Assembly: GCA_964394665.1 (NCBI GenBank) | Contig: CAYMYN010000022.1 | Span: forward strand, 4,357 to 68,356 | DNA from: CAYMYN01 sp964394665 | GTDB lineage: Bacteria > Planctomycetota > UBA1135 > GCA-002686595 | Length of the DNA stretch: 64,000 nucleotides | Reading direction: 5' to 3' | In this document: piece by piece, positions 42,932-50,535 of the stretch | How the letters are laid out: the number at the start of each line of letters is the position of its first letter | Position numbering within the stretch: position 1 is the first letter of the stretch | The notes under the pieces: model-generated | Seen by the model: the letters and a program-made list of their open reading frames with translations, nothing else | Database searches by the model: none | What the model was told of the DNA's origin: nothing | Position numbers and translations under genes: made by a program

Positions 42932-44713
42932 TCAGCGCCAGGGGCCCACGCAGCAGTCGTGCAGCACCAGCTCGAGGTTCGTCTGGCCGCGGAAGGTGTT
43001 CCAGCGCGGCGTGTAGACGGCGGAGAGCTCGGTGCCGGCGGCCAGCGGGGCGAGGCGCGCCGCCTGACCGAAGGCCATGGCCTTCAGCGCCTGTTCGCCG
43101 CGCCGCAGTTGCAGCATGGCGTGGGTGCGGTCGGCGCCGACGACGCGCGGCGGATCGACCAGGCGCAGGCCGCTCGAGACCAGCACCGGGGCCTCGTTGC
43201 GCTCTCCGAAGGGCTCCAGGCGCGCGAGCTGGCGCATGAGCTCGCCCGTGACCTCGCCGAAGGGCAGCTCGAGGTCGATCCACAGCGGCTGCTCGGGGGC
43301 GCGGCCGCCCTCGAGCACCTCCCGCGCGCGCCCGCAGACCGCCTCGCGCCAGGCGTCGACCGCGTCGGCGCGGATCTCGAGCCCCGCCGCCTGGGCGTGG
43401 CCGCCGTAGCGCAGGGCGTGGTCGGCGCCGCCGTGGAACAGCTCGAGCAGGTCGACCCCGGCCACCGTGCGCCCGCTGCCCCGGCCGCGCTCGCCGTCGA
43501 GCCCGATCACCACCGCGGGGCGCGCGAAGCGTTGGGCGAGGCGCGCGGCCACGATGCCCACGATGCCCTGGTGCCAGCCCTGGCCCGCGACCACCAGCAC
43601 GGGCCAACGCTCGGGGTCCTCGTAGCGCCGGGCGAGCTCGACGGCCTGCTCGATCAGCCCGCGCTCGAGGGCCTTGCGTTCGACGTTGAGCTCGTCGAGG
43701 CGTCGCGCGAGGGCCGCCGCGCGGGCCGCGTCGTCCGCGATCAGGCACTCGACCGCGGTGGCCGCGTTGCCCAGGCGCCCGGCGGCGTTGAGGCGCGGGC
43801 CGATCTGGAACCCCACGTCCTCCGAGAGCAGCGGTCCGCGGCCCAGGCCCGAGACCTCGACCAGGGCCCGCAGGCCCGGGATCGCGGTGCGCTCGAGGGA
43901 CCGCAGGCCGTGGTGCGCGAGCACGCGGTTCTCGTCGACCAGGGGCACCACGTCGCAGACGGTGGCGATGGCGACGTAGGCCATGGCCTCGACCAGGAAG
44001 TCGCGCAGCTCGGGGCGCGCGCGGCGGCTGCCGGAGAGGTGCTGGCACAGGCCCCAGGCGAGCTTGAAGGCCACGGCGCCCCCGCACAGGTCGCGGAAGG
44101 GATAGGCGGAGTCCGTGAGCTTGGGGTTCACGATCGCCACCGCGGCCGGCAGGTCGCCCAGGGGCGGCTCGTGGTGGTCGGTGACGATCGTCTCGACCCC
44201 GGCGGCGGCCAGCTCGGCGATGGTCCCGGCCGAGGAGGTGCCGTTGTCGACGCTGACCACGACCCGCGCGCCCTCGGCCCGGGCGCGCTCGAGGGAGTGG
44301 GCGCCGAAGGAGTAGCCGTCGCGGAAGCGGTCGGGGATGTGCCAGGCATGGCGCGCGCCGACCAGGCGCAGCAGGCGCACGAGCAACGCCGTGCCGGTGA
44401 CCCCGTCGACGTCGTAGTCGCCGTGCACGAGGATCGGCTCGCGGTCGACCGCGGCCCGCGCCAGGCGCTCGCAGGCGGCCTCCATCCCGGGCAACGACGC
44501 CGGATCGTGCAGGGCCGCGAGGTTCGGCGAGAGGTGCGCGCCGGCCGCCGCCGGTTCGCCGTGGCCGCGCAGCACGAGCAGGCTGGCCAGGGCCCGCCCC
44601 ACGTCGCGGTCGCGCGTCAGGCGCTCGACCGCCCGCCCGTCGACCTCGCGCAGGCGCCAGGCGCGCGCGCCGCGGCGGGTCTCGGGTCGGGATCGGGCGG
44701 GCGAGGTCTCCAT
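42932..44713 (-). CDS. recJ: Single-stranded-DNA-specific exonuclease RecJ
   Basis: A 593-residue 5'-3' single-strand exonuclease of the DHH family, acting in recombination and mismatch repair. The DHH motifs are all present: HGDYDVDGVTGTALL (motif I), SVDNGTSS (II), TDHHEPPLGDLP (III) and CDVVPLVDENR (IV). The DHHA1 domain has VIGLDGERGRGSGRT and the RYGGHAQAAGLEI motif. An OB-fold C-terminal part ends in QTNLELVLHD. The frame and length fit the family. Divergent from selA with 143 bp between starts, in a leftward pair with the Clp-like gene. Confidence 0.97.
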   Translation of the reverse strand: METSPARSRPETRRGARAWRLREVDGRAVERLTRDRDVGRALASLLVLRGHGEPAAAGAHLSPNLAALHDPASLPGMEAACERLARAAVDREPILVHGDYDVDGVTGTALLVRLLRLVGARHAWHIPDRFRDGYSFGAHSLERARAEGARVVVSVDNGTSSAGTIAELAAAGVETIVTDHHEPPLGDLPAAVAIVNPKLTDSAYPFRDLCGGAVAFKLAWGLCQHLSGSRRARPELRDFLVEAMAYVAIATVCDVVPLVDENRVLAHHGLRSLERTAIPGLRALVEVSGLGRGPLLSEDVGFQIGPRLNAAGRLGNAATAVECLIADDAARAAALARRLDELNVERKALERGLIEQAVELARRYEDPERWPVLVVAGQGWHQGIVGIVAARLAQRFARPAVVIGLDGERGRGSGRTVAGVDLLELFHGGADHALRYGGHAQAAGLEIRADAVDAWREAVCGRAREVLEGGRAPEQPLWIDLELPFGEVTGELMRQLARLEPFGERNEAPVLVSSGLRLVDPPRVVGADRTHAMLQLRRGEQALKAMAFGQAARLAPLAAGTELSAVYTPRWNTFRGQTNLELVLHDCCVGPWR

Positions 44714-44856
44714 GGCGCGCGGGGGAGCAGAGGGTAGGCGCAGGGGAGCGCCGGAGCGAGGCCGGACCCGCGCCCGCCGCCCGCTCCCCCGCGCTCCGCG
44801 CCGACCCGTCCTCCCCGTGCTTGCATGCCGCCCCCGCGCCGGGGGACCATCGGCCC

Positions 44857-46281
44857 ATGGCGAGCGAGCCCGATCCCGTGCAAGAGGCCCTGCGGCGCCT
44901 GCCCGCGGTGGACGAGGTCCTGCGGCGGGCGGACCTCGCCGCGCTCGCCGCGCGGGCTCCGCGGGAGCTCCTGCGGAGCTTCGTGCAGGACCTGCTCGGC
45001 GAGTGGCGCGCGGCGATCCGGGCCGGGGAGCTCGACGCGGCGGAGCTCGCGGCGCGGCTCGCCGAGGGGCGGCTGGCGGAGCGCCTCGGGGCGCGCCTCG
45101 AGCGCGAGGCGCGCGCCGGCCTGCGGCCGGTGATCAACGCCAGCGGGGTGGTGCTGAACACGGGCCTGGGGCGCGCGCCCGTGCATCCGGAGGCGGCCGA
45201 GGCCATGGCCGCGGCGGCGGCGGGCTACTGCACGTTGGAGGTCGACCCCGAGAGCGGCGAGCGCGGCCAGCGCGACGAGCGGCTCTCCGAGCTGCTCGTG
45301 CGCCTCACCGGCGCCGAGGCCGCCATCGCGGTCAACAACAACGCGGCCGCCGTGTTGCTGCTGCTGTCGACCTTCGCCGCGGGCGCCGAGGCGATCGTCT
45401 CGCGCGGCGAGCTGGTCGAGATCGGCGGCTCGTTCCGCATGCCCGACGTGATGGCCCGCGCCGGGGTCAAGCTGCGCGAGGTCGGCACGACCAACCGCAC
45501 GCGCCTGGCGGACTACCGCGCGGCGGCGAACGAGCGCACCGGGCTGTTGCTCAAGGTGCACACGAGCAACTACCGCGTGATCGGCTTCACCGAGGAGGTC
45601 GGCTCGCGCGAGCTGGCGGAGCTCGGGCGCGAGCTCGGCATCCCGAGCGCCAACGACCTGGGCTCGGGGTTGCTCGAGTTGCCCGGCACCCGCCCGCTCG
45701 ACGCGCTGACGCGCGAGCCGCGCGTGCGCGACGAGGTGGCGAGCGGACTCGACGTGGTGACCTTCTCGGGGGACAAGCTGCTCGGCGGCCCACAGGCGGG
45801 CTTCCTCGTCGGGCGCGCCGGTCCGATCGGCGCCCTGCGCAAGAACCCGCTCTACCGCGCCCTGCGCCTCGACAAGGTCGCGATCGCCGGGCTCGAGCGC
45901 ACCCTCGAGCTGCTGCTCGCCGGCCGCGGCGACGAGTTGCCGACGCGGCGCATGTTGCTCGCCGAGGCGGGCGAGCTGCGCCCGCGGGCCGAAGCCCTGG
46001 CGCGCGCCCTGGCGAACGTCGAGGAGCTCGGCGTGTCGGTCGTCCCCGAGCGCAGCCAGCCGGGCAGCGGCGCGGCGCCCGACGTCTACCTCGACACCTA
46101 CGCCGTGCGCCTCGAGCCGCGCGTGGGTTCGACCAGCGCCCTGGCGCGCCGGCTGCGGACCGGCGAGCCGGCGGTCTTCGCGCGCGTGCAGGGCGGCGCG
46201 CTGCTGCTCGACCCGCGCACGCTGCTGCCGGGCCAGGACGAAGCCCTGGTGGCCGCCGTGCGCGCGGCGGTGCGCCCGTGA
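44857..46281 (+). CDS. selA: L-seryl-tRNA(Sec) selenium transferase
   Basis: A 474-residue PLP enzyme that converts Ser-tRNA(Sec) to Sec-tRNA(Sec) using selenophosphate; it forms a large ring around tRNA(Sec). The N-terminal domain LRRLPAVDEVLRRADLAAL is typical. The GLGRAPVHPEAAEAM and NNNAAAVLLLLS segments follow, then LLKVHTSNYRVIGF. The PLP lysine is Lys307 in TFSGDKLLGGPQAG. The length is normal. The start is ATG 44857, giving the conventional N-terminus. The nucleotide-sugar dehydrogenase starts inside its stop codon (GTGA), and selD follows that gene. Together with the tRNA-Sec at 53507 this indicates that the organism decodes UGA as Sec. Confidence 0.97.
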   Translation: MASEPDPVQEALRRLPAVDEVLRRADLAALAARAPRELLRSFVQDLLGEWRAAIRAGELDAAELAARLAEGRLAERLGARLEREARAGLRPVINASGVVLNTGLGRAPVHPEAAEAMAAAAAGYCTLEVDPESGERGQRDERLSELLVRLTGAEAAIAVNNNAAAVLLLLSTFAAGAEAIVSRGELVEIGGSFRMPDVMARAGVKLREVGTTNRTRLADYRAAANERTGLLLKVHTSNYRVIGFTEEVGSRELAELGRELGIPSANDLGSGLLELPGTRPLDALTREPRVRDEVASGLDVVTFSGDKLLGGPQAGFLVGRAGPIGALRKNPLYRALRLDKVAIAGLERTLELLLAGRGDELPTRRMLLAEAGELRPRAEALARALANVEELGVSVVPERSQPGSGAAPDVYLDTYAVRLEPRVGSTSALARRLRTGEPAVFARVQGGALLLDPRTLLPGQDEALVAAVRAAVRP

Positions 46282-47654
46282 GCGGCGCGCCGCAGGGGAA
46301 GCCCGCGCCCGAGCCGGCGTCCCTGGCGCCCATGTCCCTCGACGAGCTCGAAGCGCGCATCCGATCCCGCGACGTGACCGTGGCCGTGCTCGGCCTGGGC
46401 GTGGTCGGCCTGCCCCTGGCCCTGGCCCTGCACGGCGCGGGCTTCGCGGTGCTGGGCTACGACACGGACGTCGAGAAGGTCGCGCGGCTCGCGCGCGGCG
46501 AGAACCCGCTGCGGCACCTGGACGGGGACGCCGTGCGCGCGTTGCTCGCCAGCCCACGCTTCGCGGTCAGCGCCGACCCGGCCGAACTCTCGCGCGCGCG
46601 TTGTTTCCTGCTCTGCGTGCCGACCCCGCTCGACGCGGCGCGCGAGCCCGACCTCGCCTGCGTCGAGGCCGCGGCGCGCGCGGTGGCCGAGCACATGCCG
46701 CGCGGCAGTCTGGTGGTGCTCGAATCGACGACTTGGCCCGGCACCACGCGCCAGGTGCTGGCGCCGATCCTGGCCGCGGCGGGGCACGGGCTGGGGCGCG
46801 ACGTGGCCCTCGCCTACTCGCCCGAACGCGAGGACCCCGGCCATCCCGAACGCACCTCGAGCCGCATCCCCAAGCTCGTGGCGGGCCTCGACCCGCGGGC
46901 CACCCGTCTGGCGAGCGCGCTCTACGCGAGCTTCGTGCCCGCGCTCCACGCCGCCGCCAGCCCCGAGGTCGCCGAGACGGCCAAGTTGCTCGAGAACACC
47001 TACCGGGCGGTCAACATCGCGCTGGTCAACGAGCTCAAGCTCGCCTGCGAGGCGCTGGGCATCGACGTCTGGCAGGTCGTCGAGGCCGCGGCCACCAAGC
47101 CCTTCGGCTTCCAGCGCTTCGACCCCGGCCCGGGCATGGGCGGGCACTGCATCCCGATCGACCCGTTCTACCTCGCCTGGGCGGCGCGCCGCGCGGGCGC
47201 CGCGACGCGCTTCGTCGAGTTGGCGGGCGAGATCAACCGCGCCATGCCCGGACACGTCGTCGAGCGCTGCGCGGCGGCGCTCGAGGAGCGCGGCGGCAGC
47301 CTCGCCGGCGCGCGCGCGTTGGTGCTCGGCATCGCCTACAAGCCGGGCGTGGAGAGCACCTTCGAGTCGCCGGCCCTGGCGCTGGTCGAGGGCCTCGCGC
47401 GACGCGGCGCGCGGGTCGACTACTCCGATCCCTGGGTGCCGCGCGCGCCGGCGCGCATCGCCGGAGCGCTCTGCGACCCGAGCTCGGTCGAGCTCGCCCC
47501 GGGCCGGATCGGGAGCTACGACCTGGTGCTCGTCGCCACCGACCACGCCGAGTTCGATTGGGATCGGGTGGCCGCCGAGGCGCGGCTGGTGGTCGACACG
47601 CGCCATGCGCTGGCCTACCGCATGGGGGGCGACCCGCGCTGGGTCCAGGCATAG
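46278..47654 (+). CDS. UDP/GDP-sugar dehydrogenase (UDP-glucose/UDP-ManNAc dehydrogenase family)
   Basis: A 458-residue NAD-dependent four-electron dehydrogenase making a nucleotide-linked uronic acid for surface polysaccharides. The N-terminal Rossmann fold is VAVLGLGVVGLPLALAL. The motif VVLESTTWPGTTRQVL, the central helix ETAKLLENTYRAVNIALVN and the catalytic segment GPGMGGHCIPIDPFYL (catalytic Cys) fit the WecC/TviB-like branch. The C-terminal domain has VLGIAYKPGVESTFESPAL. The GTG at 46278 overlaps the selA stop; ATG at 46332 (MSLDELEA) is an equally possible start. It is sandwiched between selA and selD, though it has no known role in selenium metabolism. Confidence 0.94.
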   Translation: MSGAPQGKPAPEPASLAPMSLDELEARIRSRDVTVAVLGLGVVGLPLALALHGAGFAVLGYDTDVEKVARLARGENPLRHLDGDAVRALLASPRFAVSADPAELSRARCFLLCVPTPLDAAREPDLACVEAAARAVAEHMPRGSLVVLESTTWPGTTRQVLAPILAAAGHGLGRDVALAYSPEREDPGHPERTSSRIPKLVAGLDPRATRLASALYASFVPALHAAASPEVAETAKLLENTYRAVNIALVNELKLACEALGIDVWQVVEAAATKPFGFQRFDPGPGMGGHCIPIDPFYLAWAARRAGAATRFVELAGEINRAMPGHVVERCAAALEERGGSLAGARALVLGIAYKPGVESTFESPALALVEGLARRGARVDYSDPWVPRAPARIAGALCDPSSVELAPGRIGSYDLVLVATDHAEFDWDRVAAEARLVVDTRHALAYRMGGDPRWVQA

Positions 47655-47689
47655 CGCGTCTCCGGCCGCGTGTCCTATGCTCTGCGCCC

Positions 47690-48769
47690 ATGTCCCAGGT
47701 CCCCGAGCGACGACTGACCGATTACGCCGACTGCGCCGGTTGAGCGGCCAAGCTGCCCCAGGGGCAGCTCGCGCAGGTGCTGCGCGGCGTCATCGAGCCC
47801 GACGAGCGCATGCTCGTCGGCCCCCTGACCGTGGACGACGCGGGTGTCGTCGTCCTCGGGGAGGCGGAAGGTGTCGCCGCGGGTAGCCGCTGCGCGTTGG
47901 TGCAGACCGTCGACTACTTTCCGCCGGTCGTCGACGACCCCTACTGGTACGGCGCGATCGCCGCGGCCAACTCGCTCTCGGACGTGTATGCCATGGGCGG
48001 GCGGCCGTTCAGCGCCCTCAACCTGGCGGGTTTCCCCAAGGAGTTCCCGCCCGAGTGGATCGGCCAGATCCTGCGCGGGGGCTTCGACAAGATGCGCGAG
48101 GCCGGGGCGCTCGTCGTGGGGGGGCACACCGTGCAGAGCAAGGAGGCGCAGTTCGGCTTCGCCGTCACCGGCGTGGTCGACCCGGCGCGGGTCGTCGCCA
48201 ACAGCGGCGCGCGGCCGGGGGACGTGTTGGTGCTGACCAAGAGCCTGGGCATGGGCACCCTGACGACGGCCGCCAAGAAACGGGTCATCGGTTGGGCGCA
48301 GCTCGAGCCCGCCGCGCGCCAGATGGCGACCCTCAACGCGGCCGCGGCCGAGGCGATGGTCCTGGCCGGCGCGCACGCCTGCACCGACGTCACGGGGTTC
48401 GGCCTCGCGGGGCACGCCAAGAACCTGGCCGGGGCCAGCGGCGTGACCGTGCGCCTGGCGCTCGGCGACCTGCCGCTCTTCCCGGGGGCCCTCGAGCTGG
48501 CGGCCGCGGGCCACACCTCCGGCGGCGCGCGCCGCGGGCGCGAGGGATTGGCGGATGTGGTGCGCGTGGCCCCCGGGCTCGATCCGACGCGCGTGGCGTT
48601 GGTCTTCGACGCCGAGACCAGCGGCGGGCTCCTGATCGCGATCGCGCCCGAGAAGTTCGCCGCCCTCGAGGCGGCCCTCGCCGCGCGCGGCGTGCCCTGC
48701 GCGCGGGTCGGGGACTGCGTCCCGCGGGATGGCGCGGTCGAGGTGGCGCTGGCGGAGCGGCTGCCGTGA
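47690..48769 (+). CDS. selD: Selenide, water dikinase containing selenocysteine at its catalytic position
   Basis: SelD makes selenophosphate from selenide and ATP for tRNA(Sec) charging. The frame from ATG 47690 to the stop at 48769 contains one internal TGA at 47741-47743, codon 18, exactly where SelD has its catalytic Cys or Sec: TDYADCAG-U-AAKLPQG. The downstream conserved parts (VGPLTVDDAGVV, QTVDYFPPVVDDPYWYG, ANSLSDVYAMGG, GHTVQSKEAQFGFAVTG, DVTGFGLAGHAKNL) are in the same frame. Length is 359 residues, which fits the family. A tight hairpin lies 7 nt after the UGA (47751-47769). An annotation that treats TGA as a stop would drop the first 29 codons, with the next start at 47777. This is 36 bp after the dehydrogenase gene. 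Confidence 0.96.
47751..47769 (+). promoter_or_regulatory. Likely bacterial SECIS hairpin in selD
   Basis: A near-palindrome with 9-nt arms (47751-47759 and 47761-47769) starts 7 nt after the UGA codon. As RNA, a 7-bp stem would carry a five-base CCAGG loop. Bacterial SECIS elements are stem-loops just after the UGA that bind SelB, and the loop generally holds a G. The distance is on the short side, so the functional stem may reach further out (for example pairing of the nearby GCGC/GCGG segments). Confidence 0.6.
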
Positions 48770-48799
48770 GGCGCGCCGCGCGTCACTAGGGACGGCGTC

Positions 48800-50293
48800 A
48801 TGGCCGCACGGCGCGACGAGCGAGGCGCAGGGCGGGGCGGAGCGCCGCCCTGGATCCTGGGGGCCCGGGGCGCGGCCCTCGAGGCGCCCGAGAACACCTT
48901 CCCGAGCCTCCGGCGCGCGCTCGAGTTGGGCGCGGACGGCGTGGCCTACGACCTGCGGCCGTGCGCCAGCGGCGAACTCGTGTTGCTCGCCGACCCGACC
49001 CTCGAGCGCACCAGCGACGCGCGCGGACCCATCGCCGATCGAACCTGGCAGGAACTCTCCGCGGTCGACGCCGGCGGTTGGTTCCAGCGCCGCTTCGTCG
49101 GCGAGCCGTTGCCCCTGCTCGAGGAGGTGCTCGAACTGGAGGGCGACCCCGGCCAGGCCCGGCCGATGCACGCGATCTTCCTGCACGAGCCCGCGGCGGC
49201 GGGCGAGTTGGCGCGCAGCCTGAAGTCCGTCGGCCAACGGCTGGCCGTGCGCGTCGGCGCGGCGCGGCGCGCGGACGCGCTCGAGCTGCGCGACCTGGGG
49301 TTGGTGCCGATGCTGGCGGCCGAGGCAGCGGACGAGGAGCTGCGCCGCTTCGTGCGCGACGAACGCATCGAGGCCCTGGCCTTGCCCGCGGGGGGCTGGC
49401 GCGGCGCGGGGGAGGGGAGTTGGCCGTGCGAGCGCTGGGAGCTGTGCGTCGACGCGCCCGCGGACCTGCTCGCCGCTTGCCGCCGACCGCTGTTCGGCTT
49501 CACGACCCACCAACCCGCGCGCGCCCGGGCCGTGCGCGAGCTCGTCGCCCTGGCGCCCGAGGACCGGGGGGGCTATCCGCTCGAGGTCCCCGAGCTCGCC
49601 GTCGCGACCCGCGGCGAGGGCGAGGGCGGCGAGTGGGCCGGCCGCTGGCGGCCCACGGCGCGCGTGCGCAATCCGTTCCCCTTCCCGGTGCGCGTCGCCC
49701 TGCAGGTCTTCGTGCGGCGCGGGGCCTTCGAGGTGCGCGGCCTGCCCGTGCGACTCTCGCTCTCCCCCGGCGAGCGATGGGACGTGCCCTTCGAGATCGC
49801 CGGAGGTTCGTGGAGCCCGGGCGGCGACCCCTTGTGCGCGGCCCTCTTCCGCTGGGAGCGCGGGCCGGGTCGCCCCGCCGGACGGCTGTTGCTCGACGCG
49901 CCCCTCGCGCGCCGTCGCGCGACCGTGGCCGACGTGATCCCGCGCCGCCTGACGATGCTGCGCGAAGGCCCGCGCGATCCCGCGGCCTCGATGACCCTGC
50001 GCCGCCAGGGCCGCGAGTTGCTGATCGCGATCGAGAACGCGGGCGGCCTGGCCGACGCCCAGGCGCTGTGCGTGCTCGACGGCCGCCCGTACCGCGGCGG
50101 TCGCGGCCTGCGCGCGCTGCTGCCGCCCGACTTCGACGAGCGCCCCGAGGGCATCGCCTTCTCCTGCGGCATGTTGGGTCGCCACGCGGGACCCGCTGGG
50201 GAGGGCGCGGTCCTGCGCCGCTGGGCCGGCGGCCTGCCCCAGGGACCCGACTCGGGCGACCCCGGCCGCCTCGTGCCCCTGGCCCGCGCCTGA
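48800..50293 (+). CDS. GDPD-fold protein with lost catalytic histidines and a novel C-terminal part
   Basis: A 497-residue protein. The N-terminal 240 residues follow a glycerophosphodiester phosphodiesterase TIM barrel: GARGAALEAPENTFPSLRRA, then ELGADGVAYDLRPCASGELV, LADPTLERTSDARGPI and LSAVDAGGWF. In active enzymes the first motif is HRGxxxxxPENT, and the later one has an HD pair. Here both His are Ala (GARG and LADP), so hydrolysis is unlikely. The second half, about 270-497, is a beta-rich domain of unknown type (FPFPVRVALQVFVRRGAFEV, VRLSLSPGERWDVPFEI). No signal peptide is seen. It starts 30 bp after selD and may be in its transcript. Confidence 0.75.
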   Translation: MAARRDERGAGRGGAPPWILGARGAALEAPENTFPSLRRALELGADGVAYDLRPCASGELVLLADPTLERTSDARGPIADRTWQELSAVDAGGWFQRRFVGEPLPLLEEVLELEGDPGQARPMHAIFLHEPAAAGELARSLKSVGQRLAVRVGAARRADALELRDLGLVPMLAAEAADEELRRFVRDERIEALALPAGGWRGAGEGSWPCERWELCVDAPADLLAACRRPLFGFTTHQPARARAVRELVALAPEDRGGYPLEVPELAVATRGEGEGGEWAGRWRPTARVRNPFPFPVRVALQVFVRRGAFEVRGLPVRLSLSPGERWDVPFEIAGGSWSPGGDPLCAALFRWERGPGRPAGRLLLDAPLARRRATVADVIPRRLTMLREGPRDPAASMTLRRQGRELLIAIENAGGLADAQALCVLDGRPYRGGRGLRALLPPDFDERPEGIAFSCGMLGRHAGPAGEGAVLRRWAGGLPQGPDSGDPGRLVPLARA

Positions 50294-50535
50294 GGCGTCC
50301 GGGCCCCGACGCCGCGGTCGACGCACCGGTCCGCGCGGCCCTCGAACCCTGCCGCGGGGCCGCGCGGGTCGGGCCCTCGGACACCGGTTGGATCGCGCGG
50401 CCCGCGCCCGTGTCTCCCACGGCCCAGCCGCGCATGCGTGGCGGGATGGGGGCGATGGGTCTAGCCTGGCCCCGGTGCTCGATGGGCGCTGCCCCCAGCC
50501 CAGCGCCCGTCGTCCAGCCCAGGGAGCTCCTCGAC

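Noticed and set aside
47777..48769. Short selD beginning at the ATG at 47777
   Set aside because: It would lack the conserved N-terminus with the catalytic site, which is present upstream in the same frame across the TGA.
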